Of a DNA stretch of 64,000 bases, positions 8,996 to 18,279 are shown piece by piece; within the stretch, counting starts at the first letter, position 1; each line of letters starts with the position of its first letter. The stretch spans positions 1 through 64,000 of the forward strand of contig DEZK01000016.1 in assembly GCA_002365175.1 (NCBI GenBank), written 5' to 3'. This DNA comes from Raskinella chloraquaticus (SeqCode). Lineage in GTDB: Bacteria; Pseudomonadota; Alphaproteobacteria; Rhizobiales; UBA4765. The notes under the pieces were generated by a model. That model had not been told where the DNA came from. It worked only from the letters and a program-made list of their open reading frames with translations, and made no database searches. Made by a program: the position numbers and the translations under genes.

Positions 8996-10555
8996 TCATG
9001 TGGCGACCTGTGCGAGACGATATTCGTCGCGTATTTTGCGTTTGAGCAGTTTTCCAGTTGGCGATCGGGGGAACTCGGTACGGAAGTCTATGCTTCGCGG
9101 GCATTTCAACGCGGATAGTCGAAGCCGGCAAAAGGTAATGAGTTCGCCAGCAAGATTTTCGTTGGCTTCATAACCATCAGCAAGTTGAACAACGGCTTTG
9201 ACTTCCTCGCCAAACTCCTCATTCGGAATGCCGATCACGGCGGCATCAAGCACCGCTTCGTGCTGCAACAATAGGTTCTCTATTTCCTGCGGATAGATGT
9301 TGACGCCGCCCGAAATGATCACAAAGGACTTTCTGTCTGTGAGGTAGAGGTAGCCTTCATCATCGAGGCGACCAATATCCCCTAAAGTGGTCCAGCCTCG
9401 CGCATTGCGACTAGAGGCGGTCTTCTCAGCATCATTGTGATACTCGAACTGGTGCCCATTTTCAAAAAAGACTTCACCCTCCACGCCGACCGGTAGTTCA
9501 ACACCACTCTCATCGCAGATATGAATAGTGCCCAGCTTGGCCTTCCCCACTGAACCGGTATGGCGCTGCCATTCCCCCGTTGTGAGGGCCGTGAAACCAT
9601 TATTCTCGGTGCCCGCGTAATACTCGTGAATGATGGGACCCCACCATTCGATCATGCGATGTTTGACATCGATCGGGCATGGCGCCGCAGCATGCACCGC
9701 CATCGACATAGACTTGAGTGAGTATCGTTTGCGCACGCCTTCCGGCAGTTTCAGCAGGCGCACGAACATCGTTGGTACCCACTGGCTGTGCGTGATGCGC
9801 TCGGCGTCTATCAGGGCGAGCGCTGCCTCCGCATCGAACTTCGGCATGACCACCGCCGAGCCGCCTGTACGGATGGTCACCATAGTATGGCGCAGCGGTG
9901 CAGCGTGATAAAGAGGGGCCGTGCACAGGTAGCGGGTTCCCGCACCGTAGCCAAACAACTCCGACAAAAGCTCGATCAGCATGGATGAACTGCCGACAGG
10001 TTGATCGGGCAACGCCCATTTCACTCCTTTCGGCCGCCCAGTCGTGCCAGACGAATAGAGCATGTCGAGTCCTTGCGATTCATCTGGGATTGGCGTCGCC
10101 TGCGCGGCAGAAGCAATTTCGGTAAAGCTTGGAAGTGCGCCCTCGCCTCGCCCGATGACCATGATCGGGCAACTCCCAGAAAGCAGATCGGCATAGCCGC
10201 GAATGCGAGCAATCAATGTATCAGAGACTAGCACCAAAGAGGCACCGCAATCCTGAATTATATAATGGATTTCATCGTCAGTCAGATGCGTGCTGGCAGT
10301 CGTGTAATAAAGACCAGTCCGATCGGCGGCGAAGCAGATTTCGAGGAACTCTCGGCGATTTTCCATCAGGACGACGATGTGATCGCCACGCTTCAGTCCG
10401 AGTTGGCGGAACGTATGCGCCGCCTGGTTTGCCCGCGCTTCAAGCTGGCCGAAGGTCACCGCGTCGGGGCTTGTGCTGACCCGGTAAGCAATTTCATCGG
10501 GGCGTTCAATCGCGTGGCGGCGCGGATGAAACGGTGGGATATCATGCAGCGTCAT
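8996..10555 (-). CDS. Acyl-CoA synthetase (AMP-forming, FadD-like)
   Basis: A 519-residue member of the ANL adenylating superfamily. The phosphate-binding loop MLYSSGTTGRPKGVK, the motif YYAGTEN (adenine side), TLGDIGRLDDEGYLYLTDRK (hinge region) and the C-terminal PRSPTGKLLKRK with the catalytic Lys are all present. It activates a carboxylic acid to its CoA thioester at the cost of ATP to AMP. ATG 10555 overlaps the end of the preceding gene by 14 bases; a TTG at 10582 is an alternative. It is the last gene of the LIV-transporter operon and would activate the acid imported by that transporter. The substrate could be fatty, branched or aromatic. Confidence 0.9.
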   Translation of the reverse strand: MTLHDIPPFHPRRHAIERPDEIAYRVSTSPDAVTFGQLEARANQAAHTFRQLGLKRGDHIVVLMENRREFLEICFAADRTGLYYTTASTHLTDDEIHYIIQDCGASLVLVSDTLIARIRGYADLLSGSCPIMVIGRGEGALPSFTEIASAAQATPIPDESQGLDMLYSSGTTGRPKGVKWALPDQPVGSSSMLIELLSELFGYGAGTRYLCTAPLYHAAPLRHTMVTIRTGGSAVVMPKFDAEAALALIDAERITHSQWVPTMFVRLLKLPEGVRKRYSLKSMSMAVHAAAPCPIDVKHRMIEWWGPIIHEYYAGTENNGFTALTTGEWQRHTGSVGKAKLGTIHICDESGVELPVGVEGEVFFENGHQFEYHNDAEKTASSRNARGWTTLGDIGRLDDEGYLYLTDRKSFVIISGGVNIYPQEIENLLLQHEAVLDAAVIGIPNEEFGEEVKAVVQLADGYEANENLAGELITFCRLRLSALKCPRSIDFRTEFPRSPTGKLLKRKIRDEYRLAQVAT

Positions 10556-11573
10556 GATCAAACCGGATGATGGTTTTGCCAAGCCCCGTCGGTTTGGCCG
10601 TCTCGGCCAAGGCAGCCTTCAGATCACTGAAACCGAATGTCTTGCCGATGACCGGGCGTAGTCTGTGCTGTGCCATTGCCGTGAGCATCGCCTCGAACCC
10701 GTCACGATGCCCGACGGTCACGCCCTGTAAGCGCACCTGTCGGGTCACGACAGCGCCAAGTGGCAAGGTCGGCGACAAACCAGATAGAACGCCGATCAAG
10801 GCAATCGTGCCACCAATTCGGACGCTCTTGATCGACTGCACGAGTGTCGCTTCGCCGCCAACCTCGACGATCTTGTCGAAGCCCCCTCGCTCAGCAGCAA
10901 TCTTCCGGGCGACCTGTGACCATTCCGGCGTCGTGCTGTAGTTCACGGTCGTGTCGGCGCCGAGGTTTTGGGCTTGCTCCAGCTTGTCATCGCTAGATGA
11001 GATGATCGTGACATGCGCGCCATGGAGCTTGGCGAATGCAAGCGCGAACAATGCGACGCCGCCAGTACCCTGGACAAGAACACGGTCACCTGGCCGAGTG
11101 GCCGCGTGGGTCGCAATGGCGCTCCACGCGGTGAGCGCTGCGCACGGCAGCGTGGCCGCCTCCTCATGTGTCAGGTAGTCGGGAACGCGCACGATCCCTT
11201 GCTCAGAAAGGCACATGTATTCTGTCATTACGCCATCAAGCGGCCCGCCGAGGGCCGTTGCGAAACGCTCCTGCGTTGGCTCGCCACTGATCCAGCCCTG
11301 AAAATAGGTTGGGCAAACCCTGTCGCCGACCTTCACCCTGGTGACATGATCACCCACGGCAACAACCGTGCCGACACCATCCGAGATCGGGATCAGCGGC
11401 AATTCGCCGGTGGCGCGGCCATACCCGCGAACCGGGACAATCAGATCACGCGCATTCAATGACGCCGCATGCATGCGGATGAGAACCTGCCCGGCTACCG
11501 GCACCGGTTTAGGTCGCTCCGCGAGTTTGAGGTGATCGAACCCCCAGTCCCCCTCGATCTGGAAAACACGCAT
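10542..11573 (-). CDS. Zinc-independent medium-chain dehydrogenase / quinone oxidoreductase-like
   Basis: A 343-residue medium-chain dehydrogenase/reductase. The N-terminal GroES-like domain has AASLNARDLIVPVRGYGR and the quinone-reductase pattern without the catalytic zinc cysteine; the Rossmann part has VLVQGTGGVALFALAFAKLHG followed by a dinucleotide-binding region. The ATG at 11573 is chosen because similarity begins at MRVFQIEGDWG and AGGGATAAG precedes it; the longer open frame is not supported. It lies between an acyl-CoA dehydrogenase (5-base gap) and an acyl-CoA synthetase (overlap), so it probably reduces or oxidises an intermediate, for example an enoyl-CoA or an aldehyde, in the same pathway. 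Confidence 0.85.
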   Translation of the reverse strand: MRVFQIEGDWGFDHLKLAERPKPVPVAGQVLIRMHAASLNARDLIVPVRGYGRATGELPLIPISDGVGTVVAVGDHVTRVKVGDRVCPTYFQGWISGEPTQERFATALGGPLDGVMTEYMCLSEQGIVRVPDYLTHEEAATLPCAALTAWSAIATHAATRPGDRVLVQGTGGVALFALAFAKLHGAHVTIISSSDDKLEQAQNLGADTTVNYSTTPEWSQVARKIAAERGGFDKIVEVGGEATLVQSIKSVRIGGTIALIGVLSGLSPTLPLGAVVTRQVRLQGVTVGHRDGFEAMLTAMAQHRLRPVIGKTFGFSDLKAALAETAKPTGLGKTIIRFDHDAA

Positions 11574-11578
11574 GTTGC

Positions 11579-12733
11579 TTATCCCTGCAGGGCTCTGAGT
11601 TGAACAGGTATCGGATCCCAGCGCGCCAGACGGTCCAGGAGCATCCCCGTGCTGCCATCTGTCAGGGCTGCGATCTGGGCGGCGCCTATATGGCGGGTAA
11701 AGGGGTAGGTATCTTTCAGCCCCTCGGCGCCCATCGCATGCAACATTGCCGGGAGCTGAGCTTGGGCCAGCGAGACAGCGTTGACCTTGGCGGCAGCAGC
11801 GAGATGACGTGCATCTCCGCCTGCTTCTGTAGCAATGATGGCTGTTTCGACCAGCGCCCAGGCTGCCGCGAGTTGTGTTGCGCATCTGGCCAATGGCTCA
11901 CGCCATGTGGGCTGCTGGTCAAGCGGTTTGCCGAAACTCTGTCGGGTTTCGCCATGGGTGCGGGCCAGGCGCAGGCCAGCCGACACCATCGCGCAGCACA
12001 TGGCCGCGACATAGATCCGAGCACCGTTGATCTCGGAGAGTATCGCCTTGAAGGCGGTGCCAGCGGGCAGAATGGCGTGCTCGCTTGGTGCAAAATACTG
12101 GTTCAACCGGAAGCCTCCGGTTCCGATGCTGGCCTGCGAGAATCCTGATTCGATTGCATAACGCTCGCAACAAGGGTTCGTCAGATCGACGAGAAACGCT
12201 GCTATGCCTGTGGCGTCGCTATGCTCGCCGGTTTGTGCATAGACGATGGATAAGCGGGCATGCCGGGCGTTGACGATCCACGTCTTCTCGCCATCAAGGA
12301 TCCATCCACACTCCGTCGGCCGCGCCGTACAGCGCATGGCGGCGGCATCAGAGCCTGCCGAGGGTTCAGTCAGGGCCGTGCAGGCAGAGGCACGCCCCGC
12401 GATGAGATCAGGCACCAGCGTGCGAGCGACGGCCTCCGGTGCTGTGACGGCGATACGCTTGGCAACATTGTGGGTGTTGACCAGCGACATCGCGAGACCA
12501 AAGTCCGCAGCAGCGATGATAGCGCACGCCTCGACCTTTGTGTGAAAGCTTAGGCCCATGCCACCCGATGCGACGGGTATCTCGATGCGTGTGAGGCCGA
12601 TCCTGGCAGCATGCAAGGCGACCGCAGGGTCGATTGCCTCGCCGCGCGCCCATGCGGCGGTATGCTTTTCCACATGAGTACGAGCAAACGCCCGGACATC
12701 CGCCAGAAAGTCTGCGGCAACGTCATGCGCCAT
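11579..12733 (-). CDS. Acyl-CoA dehydrogenase family protein
   Basis: A 384-residue flavoprotein of normal acyl-CoA dehydrogenase length. The FAD/substrate motif ALTEPSAGSDAAAMRC, the strand WILDGEKTWIVNA and the helix RTHGETRQSFGKPL are present. At the C-terminus, where many members carry the catalytic Glu in YEGT, this protein has LTDGSTGMLLDRLAR, with Asp. The base may therefore be different, or the enzyme may act as a reductase-like or ligand-selective variant. It overlaps the upstream livM-type permease gene by 11 bases, which ties it to the transporter operon. It would introduce a double bond in the activated acid. Confidence 0.87.
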   Translation of the reverse strand: MAHDVAADFLADVRAFARTHVEKHTAAWARGEAIDPAVALHAARIGLTRIEIPVASGGMGLSFHTKVEACAIIAAADFGLAMSLVNTHNVAKRIAVTAPEAVARTLVPDLIAGRASACTALTEPSAGSDAAAMRCTARPTECGWILDGEKTWIVNARHARLSIVYAQTGEHSDATGIAAFLVDLTNPCCERYAIESGFSQASIGTGGFRLNQYFAPSEHAILPAGTAFKAILSEINGARIYVAAMCCAMVSAGLRLARTHGETRQSFGKPLDQQPTWREPLARCATQLAAAWALVETAIIATEAGGDARHLAAAAKVNAVSLAQAQLPAMLHAMGAEGLKDTYPFTRHIGAAQIAALTDGSTGMLLDRLARWDPIPVQLRALQG

Positions 12734-13670
12734 GGCGCAAACCCTTGCCGCTGAGCCTGCAGATCAACGCCTTGCAAACCCCGACTATGCCGATCGGCAT
12801 GAAGATGGTCGCAAGCACGAGGATCAACCCGTAGAGGATCAGGCGGAAGCTATCCGCAAAGCGCAGCAATTCGGGCAGGAAGACAACCAGGAAGGCACCG
12901 ATTACTGGCCCTGCGATTGTGCCTGACCCTCCAAGGATCACCGCGAGAATGGCATCGAGCGACTGCGCAACGCCGAAGATCTCCGGATTGATGAAGCCCT
13001 GGAAGTGAGCATACAGCGCTCCGGCGAGGCCGGCATACATCGCAGAAACCACGAAGGCGAAGAGCTTGTACTTCCATGCAGCAATGCCGATAGAGCCGAC
13101 CAGATCTTCATTCTGTCGAATGGCTAGCAGTATTTCTCCAACGCGTGAGCGCGCAATCAGCGCAGCTAACAGAGTCAGAAATGCTGCAAGCAGCAGGACA
13201 AGATAGAAATATGCATCACGACTGCCGCCCCAGAGTTTGGGGATGTTCGAAATTCCGGTCTCCCCGTTCGTCAACTCCTTGTAGTTTACCAGAACGATGA
13301 CGATGATGAGGTTGAACGCCAGCGTGACGATGGCGAAGTAATGGCCTTTGATCCGAAGGCTCGGGTAGCCAGTGGCAAGCGCAAACAGCGCAGTCACCAT
13401 GGGTGCCATCGCGATCGTCACCCAGGTCGGCAGATGCAAATGAAGGCCGAGAAGCGTCGAGCTGTAGGCACCGATTCCCATGAATCCTGCGCCAACGATG
13501 GAGACATAGCCGGTGTATCCCTGAATGAGGTTCTGCCCCTGCGCCATGATCACCCAGATCAATGCCAGTATGCTCAGATGCAGGTAATATTTCACGGTAA
13601 TCAGCTGTGGCAGCATGGCCAGCGTTGCAAAGGCAGCGAGCCATGCCAGAAATGTCAGCGTCCGGTTCAT
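12723..13670 (-). CDS. Branched-chain amino acid-type ABC permease LivM
   Basis: A 315-residue, very hydrophobic permease with the LivM pattern: N-terminal helices, the motif AQGQNLIQGYTGYVSIVGAGF, RIKGHYFAIVTLAF, and the C-terminal VILGGSGTIAGPVIGAFLVV loop. It overlaps the LivH gene end by 4 bases. It forms the heterodimeric channel with LivH. Family substrates include branched amino acids, amides, urea and aromatic acids such as benzoate derivatives, and the catabolic genes downstream favour an organic acid. Confidence 0.9.
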   Translation of the reverse strand: MNRTLTFLAWLAAFATLAMLPQLITVKYYLHLSILALIWVIMAQGQNLIQGYTGYVSIVGAGFMGIGAYSSTLLGLHLHLPTWVTIAMAPMVTALFALATGYPSLRIKGHYFAIVTLAFNLIIVIVLVNYKELTNGETGISNIPKLWGGSRDAYFYLVLLLAAFLTLLAALIARSRVGEILLAIRQNEDLVGSIGIAAWKYKLFAFVVSAMYAGLAGALYAHFQGFINPEIFGVAQSLDAILAVILGGSGTIAGPVIGAFLVVFLPELLRFADSFRLILYGLILVLATIFMPIGIVGVCKALICRLSGKGLRHGA

Positions 13671-14530
13671 GGTGAGCGCCCCAGCAATCCCTGCGGACGG
13701 ATCAGCAAGACGAGGATCATCACCACAAAAGCGATGACATCCTTGTAGGCCGACGAAATGAAGCCAGCAGCGATGGACTCGGTAATGCCGAGTACAGTGC
13801 CGCCAAGGATGGCCCCCGGGAACGAGCCGAGACCGCCAAGGATCAGGACTGCGAAGCCCTTGACCACAAAGCCCTCGCCGATGCCGGGGGCAATTGCAAA
13901 CAGCGCCCCGACCATGATGCCGGCGGCAACGCCGAGCGATGTCGAAATGCCGAATACGATCAGCGGGATGGACTTGACATTGACGCCCATCAGGATCGCC
14001 GCGTCGCGGTTTTCCGCGACGGCCCGGATGGCTTGCCCGGTCTTGGTGCGTTCAACGAACAGCATCATCGCCGCAACCAGCACGATCGCTGCGATGATCA
14101 CATAGATGCGCAACTCCGGAACTGTGACGCCGCCAAGCCTAAACACCCTGCTCAAGCCTGTCGGAATGACAACCTGTTCATGCCCGAACATTTGGAGATT
14201 GATGCCCTCGACCATCATGGTGAGGCCGAGGGCGACGATGAAGGCGTTGATGTGGTTGGCATCGCGCACCGGACGATAGGCGATGATCTCGATCAACAGT
14301 CCAAGCAGGAACCCAACCACAAGCGCTATTGGGATCGCCACAAGAACCGGCAATCCCTGTGATGTCACCAAGAAAAAGGTGAGATAGCCGCCGAACATGG
14401 ACACCGAACCATGGGCAAAATGGGCGATTCCAAGGATGCCAAAAACAGTGGTAAGGCCGAGTGCGATCAGCACATAGACTCCGCCGATCGCCAGACCGTT
14501 GATTGTCTGCTGGAGAATTTCGATCAGCAT
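13667..14530 (-). CDS. Branched-chain amino acid-type ABC permease LivH
   Basis: A 287-residue permease typical of LivH: NGLAIGGVYVLIALGLT at the N-terminus, the LAHFAHGS-like segment GIAHFAHGSVSMFGGYL, VEGINLQMFGHE and the C-terminal GGLGSFPGAILGG motif. It starts 13 bases after the end of the solute-binding protein gene and overlaps livM by 4 bases. Inner-membrane partner of LivM. Confidence 0.9.
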   Translation of the reverse strand: MLIEILQQTINGLAIGGVYVLIALGLTTVFGILGIAHFAHGSVSMFGGYLTFFLVTSQGLPVLVAIPIALVVGFLLGLLIEIIAYRPVRDANHINAFIVALGLTMMVEGINLQMFGHEQVVIPTGLSRVFRLGGVTVPELRIYVIIAAIVLVAAMMLFVERTKTGQAIRAVAENRDAAILMGVNVKSIPLIVFGISTSLGVAAGIMVGALFAIAPGIGEGFVVKGFAVLILGGLGSFPGAILGGTVLGITESIAAGFISSAYKDVIAFVVMILVLLIRPQGLLGRSP

Positions 14531-14543
14531 CGGCCTGCCGACC

Positions 14544-15758
14544 TCAGTTCAGCGTGCTGAGGAACACTGAATAGGCTTTCGCATCCGAGGGCAGTTCCTC
14601 GACGAAGACCCACTTGCCCTTCTGCCACTGGAATGCACCGTTAGCGGTGTAGGCCTGCCCATTGACGTCGAACATCTTCCCGTCGACGGGCTGATACTGC
14701 ATCACCACTTGTGACGGAATGGCGAGGGCGCGAATGGCCTTGGCCACGGCCGCCGTATCGTCGACCGTTCCTGATGCCTCAATTGCAGCCTTGAGCACGT
14801 AAAGCTGGTCATAGGCATAAGGAGAGCTCGGCGACGGCGAGGCGTTGTATTTCTTTGAATAGTTTGCGTGGTAAGCGATGCCGTTCTTGCTGGCGGAAAG
14901 CAGGTCCAGTTCTGTCGGGCGCAGATCCCACACACCCTCCATTTGCTCAGATGTCGTCACCCGCAGAAACTGTTCTTCGCTGCCACTAGTGAAGCCGTAG
15001 CGCGGAATGACCATCCCCAATTCGACCGCCTGCCGATAGACGAAGGCAGCGGATTCGACATAGCCGACCACAAGGATGGCATCCGGGTTGAGCGCACGTA
15101 TCTTGGTCAGCTGCGGGGTCATGTCGCGGTCCCTGAGCGTGAAGACTTCCCGAGCGATGATCTCCGAACCGACCTTCTTCAACTCGCGTTCGACCGAATC
15201 GACATACTGAGCGTAAAAGCCGACATCGAGCGCGCCAATGACGGCAATCCGCTTCTGGCCCTTTCGAGCGATAAATGTGCCAGCTGCCTGACCGGTAAAG
15301 TCAGCTGGCGGGCGGGTCCGCACGAGATTGGGGATCTTCTTGGTGGTGATTGAGCGCTCCGCTGCATTGCCCACCAGCATCACTGCGTTCTCGTTGCCGA
15401 TGAAGGACGCGACCGCGCTGGTCGAGCCCGAGCAGCAGAAACCCAGTATGTACTTGACGCCATCGCGATCAATCAGCTTGCGGACGGCATTCGTTGCTTC
15501 GGTCGGGTTGGCCTTGTCATCATAGGCGATGACGTCGATCTTGTAGGTGTCCGAGCCAACCTTGATACCGCCGGCAGCGTTGATCTCGTCAGCCGCCATC
15601 CTCACGGCATTGGCCTGCGGCAGTCCGTAAACCGCGCCACCGCCGGTCAGGGCATCGGCAACGCCGATGGTCAGTTTCTTTTCGGCTGCGCAAGCCGAGG
15701 TGGTTGCCAGTGCCATTGCCAGCGCCGCTAAAGCGCCGGTCTTCACACGATTGAACAT
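14544..15758 (-). CDS. ABC transporter substrate-binding protein, LivK type
   Basis: A 404-residue periplasmic type-I binding protein with a signal peptide (ALAALAMALATTSACA). The mature start KKLTIGVADALTGGGAVYGLP, the motif AADEINAAGGIKV and the segment ILGFCCSGSTSAVASFIG correspond to the LivK/AmiC fold. The adjacent CC pair in the ligand-facing loop, where relatives have small residues, is slightly unusual. It lies between the two ATPase genes and the two permease genes of the operon. Ligand unknown. Confidence 0.9.
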   Translation of the reverse strand: MFNRVKTGALAALAMALATTSACAAEKKLTIGVADALTGGGAVYGLPQANAVRMAADEINAAGGIKVGSDTYKIDVIAYDDKANPTEATNAVRKLIDRDGVKYILGFCCSGSTSAVASFIGNENAVMLVGNAAERSITTKKIPNLVRTRPPADFTGQAAGTFIARKGQKRIAVIGALDVGFYAQYVDSVERELKKVGSEIIAREVFTLRDRDMTPQLTKIRALNPDAILVVGYVESAAFVYRQAVELGMVIPRYGFTSGSEEQFLRVTTSEQMEGVWDLRPTELDLLSASKNGIAYHANYSKKYNASPSPSSPYAYDQLYVLKAAIEASGTVDDTAAVAKAIRALAIPSQVVMQYQPVDGKMFDVNGQAYTANGAFQWQKGKWVFVEELPSDAKAYSVFLSTLN

Positions 15759-15782
15759 TCTTTCCTCCGATTTGCTTTTTTG

Positions 15783-16484
15783 TTAGTGGCCGAGATAGGC
15801 GCGCATCACATCCGGATGGCTCTTCAACTCCTTTGCCGGGCCTTGCATGACAATCTTGCCGGCTTCGAAGAGATAGGCCCTGTCAGCCAGGTTCAGGGCC
15901 ATCATCGAATTCTGTTCAACTAGTAGGATGGTCATCCCCATGGCCTTGATCTGCGCCAGGGTTTCGAAAACGCTGGCGACAATCTTTGGAGCAAGGCCAA
16001 GGGATGGTTCGTCGAACAGGCAGATGCGCGGACGTGCCATGAGCGCCCGCGCGATGGCGAGCATTTCCTGCTCGCCACCCGAGAGCTTGCCCGCTGCCTG
16101 GGTTTGACGCTCCCTGAGGATCGGAAACATGTCCATCATGCGCACCAGATCTGCATCCTGATCCTTGTCAGTGCGGGTGTAGGCACCCATGCGCAGATTC
16201 TGGATGACGCTCATCTGCGGGAAGACCTGGCGTCCTTCGGGGCACATCGTAATCCCGGCTCGCACAATGGCATGCCCGCTGGCGTTGGTGATGTCTCGTC
16301 CTTCGAACTGGACTGACCCGCTACCGACGGGAACGAGGCCGCAGATCGCTTTCAACGTCGAGGACTTGCCTGCCCCATTTGCGCCGATCAGCGCCACGCA
16401 TTCGCCCGCCGCAACATCAAGACTGATCCCGTGGACCACCTCGATTGCGCCATAGCTGACACGTAGATCACACAGCGCCAGCAT
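15783..16484 (-). CDS. ABC transporter ATP-binding protein LivF
   Basis: A 233-residue ATPase with LivF features: Walker A GANGAGKSST, the Q-loop region CPEGRQVFPQMSV, signature LSGGEQEML and Walker B ICLFDEPSLGLAP. The ATG at 16484 is separated by one base from the stop of livG (TGA-G-ATG), so the two are translationally coupled; an open frame further upstream is antisense-like and is not used. Together with LivG it powers the LivHM channel. Confidence 0.92.
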   Translation of the reverse strand: MLALCDLRVSYGAIEVVHGISLDVAAGECVALIGANGAGKSSTLKAICGLVPVGSGSVQFEGRDITNASGHAIVRAGITMCPEGRQVFPQMSVIQNLRMGAYTRTDKDQDADLVRMMDMFPILRERQTQAAGKLSGGEQEMLAIARALMARPRICLFDEPSLGLAPKIVASVFETLAQIKAMGMTILLVEQNSMMALNLADRAYLFEAGKIVMQGPAKELKSHPDVMRAYLGH

Positions 16485-16485
16485 C

Positions 16486-17253
16486 TCAGGCCGCCTCGCC
16501 AAGGTAAGCGTCGATGACGGCGGGATTGGCGCGGATCTCTGCGGGGCTGCCTTCGGCAATCTTCGAACCGAAGTTCAGGACTACGATCCGGTCGCACAGA
16601 GACATGATCAAGGCCATGTGATGCTCGATGATCAGCACTGCTATTTCGCGCTTGCGGATGTTGCGAATGAGATCCGCCAAGGCTTGCCGCTCGTGCTCGA
16701 CAAGCCCGGCAGCTGGCTCATCGACAAGCAAGATGCGAGGCTTTGCAGCCAGTGCGGTGGCAATCATCAGAAAGCGCTGCTGCGCCGAGGAAATGCTGCC
16801 AACCGGTCGATCGGCAATCTGCGCGAGCGTGCAAAGCTGCAAGATCCCGTCGACATGCTGATCGGTTGCGACCTGTTCCCTCGTGACCAAGCCAAAGGGC
16901 AGGATAGACGCAAAGGCGCTGGTCCTGCGGATCGTGTGACAACCCATTCTGACATGCTGGCGGACGGTGAATTCGGGAAACAGACGGGCAGTCTGAAATG
17001 TACGTGCGAGCCCTTTGCTGACGCGGTCAGCCTCAGGCATATGCTCGATGGCGTCAGCACCAAGCCGGATCGACCCGGATGTTGGTGGCAACAGTCCGGC
17101 AAGTACATTGACCGTTGTTGATTTGCCAGAGCCGTTCGGGCCAATCAGCCCAAGGATTTCGCCGGCGCTGACATCAAACGACAGATCACGAACCGCCTTG
17201 ACGCCACCAAAGCTCTTGGCGAGCAAATCAACACGGAGGATCGTTTCAGCCAT
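16486..17253 (-). CDS. ABC transporter ATP-binding protein LivG
   Basis: A 255-residue ATPase with LivG features: Walker A GPNGSGKSTTVNVLAGLL, the segment GLARTFQTARLFPEFTV, the signature region GSISSAQQRFLMIATALA, where the canonical LSGG is replaced by ISSA, Walker B ILLVDEPAAGL and a C-terminal LGEAA. The altered signature is notable but does occur in some divergent LIV ATPases. It is the first gene of the eight-gene operon and is divergent from the LysR regulator at 17392. Confidence 0.9.
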   Translation of the reverse strand: MAETILRVDLLAKSFGGVKAVRDLSFDVSAGEILGLIGPNGSGKSTTVNVLAGLLPPTSGSIRLGADAIEHMPEADRVSKGLARTFQTARLFPEFTVRQHVRMGCHTIRRTSAFASILPFGLVTREQVATDQHVDGILQLCTLAQIADRPVGSISSAQQRFLMIATALAAKPRILLVDEPAAGLVEHERQALADLIRNIRKREIAVLIIEHHMALIMSLCDRIVVLNFGSKIAEGSPAEIRANPAVIDAYLGEAA

Positions 17254-17391
17254 CGTGCGATACCGTCGGAAGAAAACACCTGAACGGATGTTATGCGCCG
17301 CCGATGTTATCGAGTATCCGAAAGATTGGCGCTAGATATTCAATTTTTCGATGATACCATCCGGCCAGAATGAGAGCGCTCAAGGCTGCAG

Positions 17392-18279
17392 ATGGTCCGG
17401 ATCCGCAATATCAATTCCATTCATGTTTTCGACAGCGTCGCCCGCTTTGGCAGCGTGACCAAGGCGGCACGACACTATGGCAGTACGCAGAGTTCGGTCA
17501 GCTATCACATCAAGAAACTCGAGGCGGATCTTGGCGTTTCGCTCTTCAGTCGGACCGCCCATGGCCTTGAGTTGACCGACGAGGGAGTGACCCTCGCCAG
17601 CCATGTCGATGCCGGACTGCAGCGTATTGGCGAGGGCATCGAGCTCGTAACGCGGCGGAAAACCAATGTCCGAGTTGCGCTCGTTCCGATGTTCGCGAGC
17701 CGCCTTGTCTCCGCGAATATGAGCCGGTTGCAACAGTCCTGTCCTGACATCGAGGTCATCCTGCTTAATCACAACAACACATTTGTCGATTTTGACGACC
17801 CGCGCGCGTTTGCCGATTTTGGCATTCAATGGGGCAAGGGTAACTGGTCAAACGTCGATGCGATAAAGTTGTGGGACGAGCGACTGGTTGCGGTTTGCAG
17901 CCCCGAGTATCGTGACAGGGTCACGATCGAAGTTCCTCGCGACGTCGAGCGCTGTAGGTTGCTCCATGTCGATGACAAGCGAATGTGGGCGGAATGGATG
18001 GCCGGCTGCGGCACCGCACTGCGTACGGATCAGCCAAGCATGATGCTTGAAGATCGTCACTTCCAACTCAGCGCGACAATCAACGGCCTCGGGATTTCGC
18101 TCTTTGCCAAGTGGCTCGTTCAGGGCGAGTTGACGTCAGGAGCCCTCGTCAATCCGTTCGGGCAATCCTATCCAACCGACTTCAGCTACTATCTCGTGAC
18201 TCCCAAAGGTCCGCCCTTGTCACCCGGTGCAAGACGGGTGCGTGACTGGTTCTTGACGCTCTCGGTTGAAGCCATTTGA
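17392..18279 (+). CDS. LysR-family transcriptional regulator
   Basis: A 295-residue LysR protein: N-terminal winged helix-turn-helix (NINSIHVFDSVARFGSVTKA, then STQSSVSYHIKKLEADLGV and LFSRTAHGLELTDEG) and a GcvA-type effector domain. It is divergent from the LIV/acyl-CoA operon, with about 140 bases between the two starts, the classical arrangement for a LysR activator of the neighbouring operon. The effector is probably the imported acid or its CoA ester, which is an inference from position only. Confidence 0.88.
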   Translation: MVRIRNINSIHVFDSVARFGSVTKAARHYGSTQSSVSYHIKKLEADLGVSLFSRTAHGLELTDEGVTLASHVDAGLQRIGEGIELVTRRKTNVRVALVPMFASRLVSANMSRLQQSCPDIEVILLNHNNTFVDFDDPRAFADFGIQWGKGNWSNVDAIKLWDERLVAVCSPEYRDRVTIEVPRDVERCRLLHVDDKRMWAEWMAGCGTALRTDQPSMMLEDRHFQLSATINGLGISLFAKWLVQGELTSGALVNPFGQSYPTDFSYYLVTPKGPPLSPGARRVRDWFLTLSVEAI

